DNA from: Alkaliphilus flagellatus
Lineage (GTDB): Bacteria > Bacillota > Clostridia > Peptostreptococcales > Natronincolaceae
DNA length: 64,000 nucleotides
NCBI RefSeq assembly: GCF_018919215.1
Contig: NZ_JAHLQK010000003.1
Location: 310,001-374,000, forward strand
Reading direction: 5' to 3'
The notes beneath the pieces are model-generated. The model saw only the letters and a program-made list of their open reading frames with translations, did no database searches and was not told the DNA's origin. The translations under genes were made by a program, and so were the position numbers. Positions within the stretch are counted from its first letter, which is position 1; each line of letters starts with the position of its first letter. Below are positions 17,104 through 26,502 of the stretch, piece after piece.

Positions 17104-18270
17104 TTGTTTTCCGTATTATATTCTAAAATTATGGGATTTAAAAGAAATATGGGCTGGGTTATATTGATGACTATTTTCCCTATTGTTCTTACACTAATTT
17201 TTGGAGGAATAAACTCAGGGGGAGGAAAACAAACACTACCTATTGTTAATGAGGATAATAGTGTCTATTCTAGGCGGCTTATAGATGAAATCAAAAAGTC
17301 TAATTCTTATCGTATTAAGGAAGTAGATTCTGAGGAAGCAGAAAGATTAGTACGTGAACAGGATGTATTCTTTGCCCTAGTAGTTCCACAAGGTTTTAAG
17401 GAGGCAATTGAAGAAGGAAAAGAAGGCTCTCTTATAATTGCCAGAAGTGTGGAAACTTTAGACATTTATGGGTTGCAGGGAGTTTTAAACAGTGCAGTAC
17501 AAAAAATAGCTATTCAAAGTAATATTGTTAATAAAGGGGTAGAGATCTTAAATAAGTATAATAAAGAAGAGAATGCTGCAGAACGATTTTATCAGTTGGT
17601 AGAGAGTAAATGGGAAGAGCAAAGACCTATTACTGTAAGAGCTAAAGTGTTAGGAGAAGATAATAATAAAAAAATAAATTCTACTACTTCGATTTCTGCA
17701 GGTTTTTTACTGTTCTTTTCCATGTATCCAATATTATTTTTAGTGGGAGATATTTTAGAGGATAAGAAATTATTGATATGGGATCGACTGATGATTTCTC
17801 CTGTATCGAAAATAGAAATATATGCGGCTAATCTTATTTTTGCTTTTATAATAGGAATGGCACAAATGCTAGTTTTAGTTTTGCTTAATAAGATAATATT
17901 TAAGATTACATGGACAGAAAATGTTATTGGATTTGTGTTGCTCCTAGGAGTATTTGCATTCACAGTTATAGGATTAGGCTTATTTCTAACATCCTTTCTT
18001 AAAACCTCTCAGCAACTTTCAAGTGTAGCTCCAATAGTGCTAACGAGTACCTCTATGTTAGGAGGGCTAATGTGGCCTGTAGAGATTATTACTAATAAAT
18101 TACTTCTTCTTTTAGCAAGATTTACGCCTCAGTTTTGGGCTATGGATGCTATGAAAAAGCTTATAACGTATAATGCACCTACTCAAGATATACTTTTCCC
18201 TATGATGGTATTGTTTTTAATGGGGATAATTTTTATGGGAGTTGGCTTGCAGGTAACCGAAGGTAAATAG
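17104..18270 (+). CDS. ABC-2 type permease, second subunit
   Basis: A 388-aa permease with the same plan as the preceding gene: one N-terminal membrane segment, an outer domain, and a C-terminal membrane block containing a TSTSMLGGLMWPVEI stretch near 315. It starts with TTG at 17104, directly after the upstream stop codon, with GGGGAGGTGG as ribosome site inside the preceding gene. It is the last gene of the exporter operon. Confidence 0.85.
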   Translation: MFSVLYSKIMGFKRNMGWVILMTIFPIVLTLIFGGINSGGGKQTLPIVNEDNSVYSRRLIDEIKKSNSYRIKEVDSEEAERLVREQDVFFALVVPQGFKEAIEEGKEGSLIIARSVETLDIYGLQGVLNSAVQKIAIQSNIVNKGVEILNKYNKEENAAERFYQLVESKWEEQRPITVRAKVLGEDNNKKINSTTSISAGFLLFFSMYPILFLVGDILEDKKLLIWDRLMISPVSKIEIYAANLIFAFIIGMAQMLVLVLLNKIIFKITWTENVIGFVLLLGVFAFTVIGLGLFLTSFLKTSQQLSSVAPIVLTSTSMLGGLMWPVEIITNKLLLLLARFTPQFWAMDAMKKLITYNAPTQDILFPMMVLFLMGIIFMGVGLQVTEGK

Positions 18271-18311
18271 AAAGGTGGCAAGGGTAGCAAATGCTCTCTT
18301 GCCATCTTTCT
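18269..18311. terminator. bidirectional terminator between exporter operon and speD
   Basis: AGAAAG-x-TGGCAAG pairs with CTTGCCA-x-CTTTCT, between two convergent genes. Neither side has a long T run, so efficiency is uncertain, but the position fits both directions. Confidence 0.6.
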
Positions 18312-18315
18312 ATAC

Positions 18316-19134
18316 TTATACCTTTGGTATATTCCTGCCATAGAAAATTTCATTCATTTCTTTTTTAAGCTTTTGTTTAATCTTCGTTCTTTCCCTAGAC
18401 AAAAGCTCTTTTTTATTTGTACCAAACAAGTAGTTATCTAGATCGAATTTTTTAAGCATCATTTTAGTGTGGAATATATTTTCCTGATATACGTTTACGT
18501 CAATAGCTTGATAAAAATCTAAAGTATTTCGTGGTATATAATTTTGTATAGAGTTTATTTTATGATCTATATAAAATTTCTTTCCATTAACATCTCTAGT
18601 AAAGCCGCGTACTCTATAGTCTATAGTCATAATGTCGGACTCAAAGCTATGGATTAGAAAATTTAGAGCCTTTAGTGGAGAAATGCAACCACAGGTAGAT
18701 ACGTCTATATCTGCTCTAAAGGTGCTTATCCCATCATCTGGATGACTTTCGGGATAAGTATGGACTGTGATGTGGCTTTTATCTAAATGACCTAAGACCG
18801 AGGTAGGGATTGGCCCAGGACTTTCTTCAAATTGAGATTCATTTTTGTGAGAAGGAGTTAATTCTCCCTCGGATACCAACATAGTTACACTGGCTCCTTG
18901 AGGGTCGTAATCCTGTTTTGCTATATTTAAGATATTAGCACCTATTATTTCCGCAACTTGGGTTAATATAGAGGTCAATCTTGCAGCATTGTACTGCTCA
19001 TCTATATATTCTATATATCTTTTTCTATCCTCTGGAGTTTTTGCATAACAAATATCATAAATATTAAAACTTAGGGATTTTGTAAGGTTATTAAATCCAT
19101 ATAGTTTTAATTTTTTTATAGTTTTTATCTCCAT
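18316..19134 (-). CDS. speD: S-adenosylmethionine decarboxylase proenzyme (E. coli-type)
   Basis: Makes decarboxylated SAM, the aminopropyl donor for spermidine. The 272-aa length matches the large SpeD (class 1a) rather than the short SpeH form. The autocleavage site is Lys119-Ser120 in [13 protein letters not shown], where Ser120 becomes the pyruvoyl group; the Cys pair in VSTCGC lies downstream near 150. The start is the second of two overlapping ATGs, eight bases from AAAGGAG. No spermidine synthase is in the window. It is convergent with the exporter operon. Confidence 0.94.
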   Translation of the reverse strand: MEIKTIKKLKLYGFNNLTKSLSFNIYDICYAKTPEDRKRYIEYIDEQYNAARLTSILTQVAEIIGANILNIAKQDYDPQGASVTMLVSEGELTPSHKNESQFEESPGPIPTSVLGHLDKSHITVHTYPESHPDDGISTFRADIDVSTCGCISPLKALNFLIHSFESDIMTIDYRVRGFTRDVNGKKFYIDHKINSIQNYIPRNTLDFYQAIDVNVYQENIFHTKMMLKKFDLDNYLFGTNKKELLSRERTKIKQKLKKEMNEIFYGRNIPKV

Positions 19135-19498
19135 CCATAATTCTCCTTTTATTATATAATTAAAGCTTTGTTGAAAAATAAAATTTTTCTTAGTTAAAAT
19201 ATATTTTGTTTAATGTATATTAATCAATGTTGTATATGATTAATATGCACTATTTGATAGGTTTTTACCCCATCTTAATTTTAAAAAATTTTTATCTGCA
19301 ACTATTTATCCTTTGTGGAAATCAAAAAGTGGGGTATAATTAAAATAGATAATAAACAACACTTGATTCAATGGAGTTTTAATATCACCTGAATCATAAC
19401 CGCAGCTTGAGCACTTGAAAATTTTAAATAGATTTTAAGCGTCACAGAAGATAAAATTTTCGTTAATAACTTAATCTAAAATTGAAAGGAAGAAATCT
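19135..19498. other. 364-bp gene-free region between divergent speD and DUF1385 genes
   Basis: AT-rich. It holds the speD ribosome site on the left and one clear plus-strand promoter at 19313-19340. Downstream lies a leader of about 150 nt with a 7-bp pair (TGATTCA near 19363, TGAATCA near 19391). No convincing small gene on either strand. Confidence 0.5.
19313..19340 (+). promoter_or_regulatory. promoter of the DUF1385-prmC-prfA operon
   Basis: TTGTGG at 19313-19318, 16-bp spacer, TATAAT at 19335-19340. The leader to the DUF1385 start is about 150 nt. Confidence 0.6.
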
Positions 19499-20452
19499 AT
19501 GAGCAAATTAAGCCATAAGGTGGCAAAGCCAACCTCTATAGGAGGCCAGGCTCTAATAGAAGGTGTTATGATGAAAGGCCCAAAGGATGTAGCAATAGCT
19601 GTTAGAACACCAGATAATCAAATAACAGTAAAAAAAGAACCCGTAACGGGTATTGTTGAAAAATATAAGTTGAATAAAGTTCCTTTTTTAAGAGGGGGTA
19701 TAGCTCTTATAGATTCGATGATACTTGGAGTACGGTCGCTAAACTATGCAGCAGATATAGCTATGCCGGAAGAAGAAACTAGTGAAAAATCTAGTAAACT
19801 AGAAGGTTTTTTAGAGAGGATTTTTAAAGATAAGCTAAATGATGTATTAATCTATTTTTCAGTATTTGTGGCTCTTTTAATATCAGTTGTAACCTTTGTT
19901 TTAGGACCAACCCTGTTAACTGGAGCATTGAAAAATGTAATAACTACTACATTAGGATTAAATCTAATAGAAGGAATTTTACGTTTGAGTCTGTTTGTAG
20001 GATATATCGCTATTATTTCTAAAATGGAAGATATAAAAAGAGTTTTTCAATATCATGGGGCAGAGCATAAAACTATTTATTGCTATGAAAATGGTGAAGA
20101 CCTTACTGTAGAAAATGTAAGAAAATATTCTACGCTTCACCCTAGATGCGGAACTAGCTTTCTTTTTATAGTTATGATGGTTAGTATGATATTTTTCTCC
20201 ATTATTGGTTGGAGTGACCCTATTACTAGAGTTGTAAGCCGATTGATTCTATTGCCTGTAGTAGCTGGAATTTCCTACGAAATTATTAGAATTGCTGGTA
20301 AAAGCCAATCTGCACTTATGTCTATAGTAAGTTACCCAGGAATGATGATGCAAAAATTAACAACTATAGAACCAGATGATGGCCAGATTGAAGTAGCTAT
20401 AGAAGCTCTTAAAAATGTTTTAGTAGAAGATGAGGATGCGGCATTATGGTAA
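19499..20452 (+). CDS. DUF1385 membrane protein (YqhQ family)
   Basis: A 317-aa membrane protein. The conserved N-terminal motif is IGGQALIEGVMMKGP near residues 14-28. Four hydrophobic segments follow in the middle and C-terminal parts, with the family signature YHGAEHKTIYCYENG near 187. The biochemical role is not established. ATG at 19499 has AAAGGAAG upstream. The stop overlaps prmC by 7 bp; DUF1385-prmC-prfA is a standard clostridial trio, so a link to translation or envelope is often suspected but unproven. Confidence 0.9.
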   Translation: MSKLSHKVAKPTSIGGQALIEGVMMKGPKDVAIAVRTPDNQITVKKEPVTGIVEKYKLNKVPFLRGGIALIDSMILGVRSLNYAADIAMPEEETSEKSSKLEGFLERIFKDKLNDVLIYFSVFVALLISVVTFVLGPTLLTGALKNVITTTLGLNLIEGILRLSLFVGYIAIISKMEDIKRVFQYHGAEHKTIYCYENGEDLTVENVRKYSTLHPRCGTSFLFIVMMVSMIFFSIIGWSDPITRVVSRLILLPVVAGISYEIIRIAGKSQSALMSIVSYPGMMMQKLTTIEPDDGQIEVAIEALKNVLVEDEDAALW

Positions 20453-21312
20453 GTATCGGACAACTGCTAAGGGAAGGGACAGAAAAGTTACAGATAGCAG
20501 ATATAAGTACACCTAGGCTAGATGCAGAGGTTTTGCTTTATGATTTATTAGATGTAGAGAGGATTTATCTGCATATGTATCCTGAAAGGGAAGTTTCTAA
20601 GAAAGTCCAAGAAAGCTTCTGGTGTCGAATAGAAAAAAGAACTAATCATATGCCTATTCAATATATTGTAAACAAACAGGAGTTTATGGGCTTAGATTTT
20701 AAGGTAGAAGAAGGAGTATTAATCCCTAGGGGAGATACGGAGATTTTAGTTGAAAAGGTAATAAATATTTATGAGAATAATTATTCGCCTAATAAGGTGA
20801 AAATAATGGATATAGGAACTGGGAGCGGTGCTATTGTAGTTAGTTTGGCTAAGTATATTAATAATTCTTTGCTAACTGCAATAGATATTTCGCCTAAGGC
20901 TTTGGACGTTGCAAAGAAAAATGCTAGTGCACACTGTGTAGAAAATAGAATTACATTTCTTGAAGGAAGTTTATTTAGTCCAATCCATGGGAAAGATGAA
21001 TATAAAACCTATGATTTTATAATATCTAATCCCCCATATATTCCTAGATCTGTAGTAGAAACCCTGCACCCAGGAGTAAAAGATTATGAGCCACGTTTAG
21101 CCTTAGATGGCGGAGAGGATGGACTAGACTTTTATAGGGAAATTACTATAGCTGCTAAGGATTATTTAAAAGATGAAGGCTGGCTATTGTTTGAAATTGG
21201 CCATGATCAAGGAGAATCTGTTTGCAGGCTTTTAAATATCAATGGGTTTAGGAAGGTTGAAGTATTAAAGGATTTGGCAGGATTCGACCGTGTAGTGTTA
21301 GGGAAAAAATAG
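20446..21312 (+). CDS. prmC: peptide chain release factor N5-glutamine methyltransferase
   Basis: Methylates the Gln of the GGQ motif in release factors, using SAM. 288 aa. An N-terminal helical domain (LDAEVLLYDLLDVERIYLHM) precedes the Rossmann methyltransferase core with IMDIGTGSGAIVVSLAK near residue 120 and the catalytic NPPY in ISNPPYIPRS near 196. ATG at 20446 overlaps the DUF1385 stop, giving translational coupling. Its substrate gene prfA follows 64 bp downstream. Confidence 0.95.
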   Translation: MVSIGQLLREGTEKLQIADISTPRLDAEVLLYDLLDVERIYLHMYPEREVSKKVQESFWCRIEKRTNHMPIQYIVNKQEFMGLDFKVEEGVLIPRGDTEILVEKVINIYENNYSPNKVKIMDIGTGSGAIVVSLAKYINNSLLTAIDISPKALDVAKKNASAHCVENRITFLEGSLFSPIHGKDEYKTYDFIISNPPYIPRSVVETLHPGVKDYEPRLALDGGEDGLDFYREITIAAKDYLKDEGWLLFEIGHDQGESVCRLLNINGFRKVEVLKDLAGFDRVVLGKK

Positions 21313-21376
21313 TAGAAAAAAATAAAATATTATGATATAATTTAACATTGGTAAAAACGTAAATGAGGTGAAGTAA

Positions 21377-22450
21377 ATGCTAGATAAACTAGCTTTTTTA
21401 GAGGAAAAATATGAGGATTTAAGTGAAAAAATAGGTGACCCAGAAATAATTAACGATCAGAACCAATGGAAAAGATTAGTTAAAGAACATTCAGACTTAG
21501 AAGAAATAGTAATAAAATATCGTGAATATAAAGCAGCAGAAGAAGGATTGCAGGGAGCTAAGGAAATTCTTAGGGATAAGGAAGCAGATGATGAATTAAA
21601 GGAAATGGCTAAAATGGAAATTAGCGACCTTGAAGATCAAATACAGGTTCTTGAAGATGAACTAAAGATTTTACTATTACCTAAAGATCCTAACGATGAT
21701 AAAGACGTTATTGTAGAGATTCGTGCTGGAGCTGGTGGAGACGAGGCCGGATTATTTGCAGCAGATTTATTTAGAATGTATACAAGATATGCAGAAAGTG
21801 TAGGTTGGAAGGTTGAAATGATGAGTGCAAACGACACTGGAGTAGGTGGATATAAGGAAGTTATATTCATGATTAAAGGACACGGTGCCTACTCTAAGTT
21901 GAAGTACGAAAGTGGAGTTCATCGTGTACAAAGAATTCCAAGTACGGAATCTGGCGGTAGAATTCACACATCTACAATAACTGTAGCCGTATTACCTGAA
22001 GTAGATGATGTAGACTTTGAATTAAATATGAACGATATTCGTGTAGACGTATTCCGTTCTTCTGGAAATGGTGGACAGTCAGTTAATACAACAGACTCTG
22101 CTGTCCGTGTTACACATATACCTACTGGTGCTGTTGTATCTTGCCAAGACGAAAAGTCTCAGCTTAAAAACAAGGAAAAGGCATTAAAAATTTTAAGAGC
22201 AAGATTACTTGATATTTTAATTCAAGAACAACAGGCAGAAATTGCACAAAACAGAAAGAGTCAAGTAGGAACTGGAGATAGAAGTGAGAGAATTAGAACT
22301 TATAACTTCCCACAAGGACGTATTACAGATCATCGTATTAACTTGACTATATATAAATTGGATTCTTTCTTAAATGGCGATATTGAAGAAATGATTGATG
22401 CTTTAATTACTACAGACCAGGCTGAAAGAATGCAGGAAGCAGGGAACTAA
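21377..22450 (+). CDS. prfA: peptide chain release factor 1
   Basis: Recognises UAA and UAG and releases the finished peptide. 357 aa. The codon-recognition tripeptide position reads PST in [17 protein letters not shown], the RF1 type (P-x-T), not the SPF of RF2. The catalytic GGQ is at residues 232-234 ([14 protein letters not shown]), the target of PrmC. ATG at 21377 follows TGAGGTG. It ends the operon with an intrinsic terminator. Confidence 0.97.
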   Translation: MLDKLAFLEEKYEDLSEKIGDPEIINDQNQWKRLVKEHSDLEEIVIKYREYKAAEEGLQGAKEILRDKEADDELKEMAKMEISDLEDQIQVLEDELKILLLPKDPNDDKDVIVEIRAGAGGDEAGLFAADLFRMYTRYAESVGWKVEMMSANDTGVGGYKEVIFMIKGHGAYSKLKYESGVHRVQRIPSTESGGRIHTSTITVAVLPEVDDVDFELNMNDIRVDVFRSSGNGGQSVNTTDSAVRVTHIPTGAVVSCQDEKSQLKNKEKALKILRARLLDILIQEQQAEIAQNRKSQVGTGDRSERIRTYNFPQGRITDHRINLTIYKLDSFLNGDIEEMIDALITTDQAERMQEAGN

Positions 22451-22463
22451 TATAATAACAGTG

Positions 22464-22492
22464 AAAAGTGAGGACAACAGTTCTCACTTTTT
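22464..22492 (+). terminator. intrinsic terminator of prfA
   Basis: AAAAGTGAG pairs with CTCACTTTT around a 10-nt loop and ends in T's, 13 bp after the prfA stop. Confidence 0.82.
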
Positions 22493-22561
22493 ATTTATAA
22501 ATCCCCCAATAGTGGAATATACATTAAGTGTTATATTATTCGCTGAATTGGAGGAGATTTC

Positions 22562-23299
22562 ATGAGTCATTTAGCAAACACTACCTTAATAGGATTTATA
22601 GTCGGAGTTTTAGGCACAGGACTTGGAGGAGCATTTAGCTTTTTTATGAAAAACCCATCTAGACGTTTTTTAAGTAGTATTATAGGGTTGTCTGGTGGAG
22701 TTATGCTTGCAATAGTTGCATTTGAATTGCTGCCAGAGGCATTTGATATTGCAGGGGTAACAAATACCGCTATAGGCTTAGGTGTGGGAGCTATTATATC
22801 TGCATTTTTAGATAATTTAATTACCCCACCTACAAAAACTAGATTATCAGAAAAACAGGGGTACTTAAAAACTGGCATTTTATTAGGGTTAGGTATTGCG
22901 CTACACAACTTTCCAGAGGGTCTTGCAATTGGTTCAGGGTTTGCGGCAGAAAGTAGCTTAGGTATTAGTCTTGCAATAGTAATCGCACTGCATAATGTGC
23001 CAGAGGGTATTGCTATGGTAGTTCCTATGAAGATAGGGGGCTATGGGGCTTTAAAGGCATTTTTACTTACTTTATTAGTAGGTGCACCTATGGGACTGGG
23101 AGCATATTTTGGCGTGTTAATTGGGGAAATGGCCTATGGACTTATTGGAATTTGTCTTGCCTTCGCAGGTGGAACCATGTTATATATTACAATTGGAGAG
23201 CTTATTCCAAAGGGAAAAGAGCTAGATAAGGGACGTATTTCTACAATATTTGCTATATTTGGATTTATTTTAGGTATTATAATTTCTAAAAGATTCTAG
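22562..23299 (+). CDS. ZIP-family divalent metal transporter (GufA-like)
   Basis: A 245-aa membrane protein with about eight transmembrane segments. The two metal-binding helices carry HNFPEGLAIG near residue 115 and HNVPEGIAM near 148, the ZIP signatures. A short metal-poor loop (PPTKTRLSEKQGY) separates helices 3 and 4. It is likely to import zinc or another divalent cation; the ion cannot be told from sequence. ATG at 22562 follows GGAGGAG. It is a single-gene unit between prfA and the FHA cassette. Confidence 0.9.
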   Translation: MSHLANTTLIGFIVGVLGTGLGGAFSFFMKNPSRRFLSSIIGLSGGVMLAIVAFELLPEAFDIAGVTNTAIGLGVGAIISAFLDNLITPPTKTRLSEKQGYLKTGILLGLGIALHNFPEGLAIGSGFAAESSLGISLAIVIALHNVPEGIAMVVPMKIGGYGALKAFLLTLLVGAPMGLGAYFGVLIGEMAYGLIGICLAFAGGTMLYITIGELIPKGKELDKGRISTIFAIFGFILGIIISKRF

Positions 23300-23375
23300 A
23301 AGTTGTTGTTAATTTCTTCATTTTTGGTATACAATATGTTTAAACAATAAATTGAAAGGCTAAGGGTGAAGTCTT

Positions 23376-23819
23376 ATGTTTAAAATCCTTTCATGGATTA
23401 TAAGATATTTATTTATAATTTTGATATATTATTTCCTTTATGGGATTATTAGGCTTATATATTTAGATATTCAATCTATTAACAAGATTAATCAAAAAGG
23501 ATATAATAATCCCTATTTAAAGCTTATTAATAGAAAGGAACGTCTTGACTTTGATATACAGGAGTTTTATGATCTGAAAGACGTAACGACTATTGGACGA
23601 GCAAAGGGAAGCACCATTCAGCTATTGGACAAGTATATTTCTTCTAACCATGTAAAAATAACTATGGACGAGGGAGAATATTTTTTAGAGGACCAAGGTA
23701 GTGTTAATGGAACCTATTTAAATAGTACAAAGATAGAAGATGTAGCTAAACTTAAAAATGGAGACCGTATTGGCATAGGGCAAGTGGAATTTCTATTTGT
23801 AAAAGAGGTGGTAGAATAA
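23376..23819 (+). CDS. membrane-anchored FHA-domain protein
   Basis: 147 aa: one N-terminal transmembrane segment (about residues 5-30) and a cytoplasmic FHA domain from about 65 to 145. Phosphothreonine-reading residues are visible in TIGRAKGSTIQLLDKYISSNH and GSVNGTYLN. FHA domains bind phosphothreonine peptides, so this is a likely adaptor that ties Ser/Thr kinase signalling to the wall enzymes encoded next. Its stop overlaps the FtsW/RodA start by one base. The arrangement resembles the actinobacterial FhaB-RodA-PbpA cluster, but no kinase or phosphatase gene lies in this window. Confidence 0.88.
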   Translation: MFKILSWIIRYLFIILIYYFLYGIIRLIYLDIQSINKINQKGYNNPYLKLINRKERLDFDIQEFYDLKDVTTIGRAKGSTIQLLDKYISSNHVKITMDEGEYFLEDQGSVNGTYLNSTKIEDVAKLKNGDRIGIGQVEFLFVKEVVE

Positions 23820-25105
23820 TGAACATCTATAACCTATTTAAAATAAGACGACCTATTTACATATTAATAATTGTAAACCTATTGTTTTTCGGGTTGCTTT
23901 ATTTATATGTTCAGCCATTAGATTATTCAATATTAGCGGCAGGTGGAGGGGTAATTGGGCTAATGCTGGTCTCCTATGTTGTTATTGTAAAAAGGCAGAT
24001 GGGGGATCAGTATATATTTTTAATTATATCTATGTTAACTAGCCTAGGTATTATAATGCTCTATCGTTTAAATCCATCCTATGGACTTAAACAAATTAAA
24101 ATATATGGACTTGGGGTTATCCTATATTTTTTATCCTATATATTTTTTAGACTTATAAAAAATTGGGATCGTTATATATTTTTTTACATCGGTTTTAATA
24201 TTCTACTGTTTTTAGCAACCTTTGCTTTGGGAACTAACATAAAGGGAGCAACTAACTGGATTAATATAGGTGGATTCTCCTTTCAACCTGCGGAGATAAT
24301 TAAAATAAGCTTTGTGTTTTTTATTGCTTCATACTATAAACTAAGACTTAGTTCTGATGAGGAGGTAGTTCTTTCTAAACAGTTATACAAATACAAGGAA
24401 AAGATTAAAAATGTATATGTATTTTTAGGTCTAGTTTATATGCATATTTTCTTCCTGCTACTTCAAAGAGAGCTAGGTATATCTATGCTCTTTTACATTG
24501 TATTTCTGAGTATATTCTATATTTATGAGGAAGATCAAAAGCTACTTTTGTACAATTTAGGTTTGGCAGTAGTAATAGGCATATTGAGTTATTTTACTAT
24601 GAGCCATGTAGAAGTTAGATTAACCACATGGATTAACCCTTGGAAGGATATTTCTGGGAGAGGATATCAAATTACTCAATCTCTATTTGCTATTGCAGCA
24701 GGAGGATTCTTTGGAACAGGTTTAGGCCTTGGTAACCCACAATATATTCCAGAGGTACATACGGATTTTATTTTTTCTGCCATATGTGAAGAGATGGGTG
24801 TATTTGGCGGAATGGCCGTAGTGCTTCTTTATTTTATATTAACCTATAGAGGATTTAAAATAGCTCTAACAATTAAGGAACCTTTCAAAAAAATTGTTGC
24901 TCTTGGTATCACTTTAATATATGGATACCAAACATTTATTATAGTTGGTGGAGTTATTAAGCTAATCCCACTTACTGGGGTTACGCTTCCTTTTATTAGT
25001 TATGGTGGAACCTCTTTGATTTCAGCCTTTATCGCCTTTGGCATTTTACAGGCTATTTCTAAAAAGACCTTAGAGGGAGAGGAGGTAGCTTTAGTTGGAG
25101 AGTAA
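23819..25105 (+). CDS. FtsW/RodA/SpoVE-family glycan polymerase
   Basis: SEDS peptidoglycan glycosyltransferase that polymerises lipid II. 428 aa with about ten transmembrane segments. Family motifs are GATNWINIGGFSFQPAEIIK near residue 140 and GGTSLISAFIAFGILQ near 395; the loop RGYQITQSLFAIAAGG precedes the GLGLGNP stretch near 290. It sits between an FHA protein and a class B PBP with overlapping genes, so it probably forms a SEDS-bPBP pair with the latter. Whether it acts in elongation, division or spore formation cannot be decided here. Confidence 0.92.
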   Translation: MNIYNLFKIRRPIYILIIVNLLFFGLLYLYVQPLDYSILAAGGGVIGLMLVSYVVIVKRQMGDQYIFLIISMLTSLGIIMLYRLNPSYGLKQIKIYGLGVILYFLSYIFFRLIKNWDRYIFFYIGFNILLFLATFALGTNIKGATNWINIGGFSFQPAEIIKISFVFFIASYYKLRLSSDEEVVLSKQLYKYKEKIKNVYVFLGLVYMHIFFLLLQRELGISMLFYIVFLSIFYIYEEDQKLLLYNLGLAVVIGILSYFTMSHVEVRLTTWINPWKDISGRGYQITQSLFAIAAGGFFGTGLGLGNPQYIPEVHTDFIFSAICEEMGVFGGMAVVLLYFILTYRGFKIALTIKEPFKKIVALGITLIYGYQTFIIVGGVIKLIPLTGVTLPFISYGGTSLISAFIAFGILQAISKKTLEGEEVALVGE

Positions 25106-26498
25106 TAGAAAAATAGTTCATGTAATTGTGTTTGTGAGTCTTTTGTTTTTTAGTATAATAGGTTATTTAACTTATATTCAAATATTTAGAGCGGATGAAA
25201 TGGCACAAAACCCTTATAACAAAAGACAATTCGCTAGAGAGGACAAAACTATAAGGGGAACTATTTATGATCGTAATGGTGTTGTATTAGCAGAAACCCA
25301 AGTTGGGGAAGATGGTGCAATGAAAAGACTATATACTCACAACAGATTATATAGCCATATTATAGGTTATAGCTCTAAGCAATATGGGAAGGCAGGTATA
25401 GAGTCTTACTATAACGATCAATTATTAGCTTTAACAGGTGATAATACTATAGCTAAAATTAAAGAAAGTATTACAGGTGAGCGTATTAAGGGACATAATC
25501 TACTACTTACTATGGACCATGAATTGCAGAAAAAGGCGGAAAGCTTATTAGATGGAAAAACAGGATCTATTGTAGCTATGAACCCTAAAACCGGAGAAGT
25601 ACTGGCTATGGTAAGTAAGCCTGATTATAATCCAAATAATCTAGCAGATGATTGGTCCAAACTGGCGGAAGATGAAAAAAGTCCTTTACTTAATAGAAGT
25701 CTGTCTGGGCTATATCCACCAGGATCTATATATAAGCCTATTATAGCTGCCGGTGTGCTTCAAAACGCTAATGTAGACACTAATTATGACTGTACAGGTT
25801 CTATAACTATAGACGGATATGTTTTAACGGATGCTAATAAAACTGGACATGGTTATTTAGATTTAAAACAATCTATAATAGTGTCTTGTAACACTAACTT
25901 TGCAAGAATGGGAGTAGAACTAGGAAGTAAAGCAGTGACAGATATTTCTAAAGCCTTTTTAATTGGTGGAAAGTTGAAGTCTGATATGCCCATTGTTCAA
26001 AGCAGATATCCTTATAGTCAAGGTATGAGTCCTACTGACATAGCTGCTGTGTCCATAGGTCAAGGCAAGCTATTAGTAACCCCAATGCATATGGCTGCTG
26101 TAGCTTCTACCTTTGCTAACAAAGGAGTTATGATGTCTCCTTATATAGTAGAGGAAGTTAGAAGTGCCGATGGAAGGATATTATCATCTGCCAAAAGTGA
26201 AGGTACTCAAGTTATTGCTGAAACTGTAGCTGGTGAAGTAACAGATATGATGGTGGCAGCAGTAAACCAAGGGACAGGTAGCAATGCAAGTATATGGGGA
26301 GTAGATGTTGCAGGAAAAACCGGGACTGCGCAAAATGAAACTGGAGCAAATCATTCTTGGTTTATAGGTTTTGCACCTGCCAATGATCCGCAGATTGCAG
26401 TTGCGGTTATTTTAGAGTCTGAAGGAAAAAGTGGTGGAGCAGCGGCAGCTCCAATTGCGAGAGATGTAATAAGGCAGGGGTTAAAAGGAGGACAATAG
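25095..26498 (+). CDS. class B penicillin-binding protein (PbpA-like transpeptidase)
   Basis: 467 aa: N-terminal membrane anchor (about residues 8-28), a short dimerisation region (RGTIYDRNGVVLAET, YSHIIGYSSKQYGKAGIE) and the transpeptidase domain. Active-site motifs are Ser211 in GSIYKP (SxxK), SCN in VSCNTNF and KTG in AGKTGTAQNE. At 467 aa it is short for PBP2/PBP3 and matches actinobacterial PbpA-like forms. It starts with TTG at 25095, after AGAGGAGGT, overlapping the SEDS gene by 11 bp. It cross-links the glycan made by the upstream polymerase. Confidence 0.92.
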   Translation: MESNRKIVHVIVFVSLLFFSIIGYLTYIQIFRADEMAQNPYNKRQFAREDKTIRGTIYDRNGVVLAETQVGEDGAMKRLYTHNRLYSHIIGYSSKQYGKAGIESYYNDQLLALTGDNTIAKIKESITGERIKGHNLLLTMDHELQKKAESLLDGKTGSIVAMNPKTGEVLAMVSKPDYNPNNLADDWSKLAEDEKSPLLNRSLSGLYPPGSIYKPIIAAGVLQNANVDTNYDCTGSITIDGYVLTDANKTGHGYLDLKQSIIVSCNTNFARMGVELGSKAVTDISKAFLIGGKLKSDMPIVQSRYPYSQGMSPTDIAAVSIGQGKLLVTPMHMAAVASTFANKGVMMSPYIVEEVRSADGRILSSAKSEGTQVIAETVAGEVTDMMVAAVNQGTGSNASIWGVDVAGKTGTAQNETGANHSWFIGFAPANDPQIAVAVILESEGKSGGAAAAPIARDVIRQGLKGGQ

Positions 26499-26502
26499 AT
26501 TA

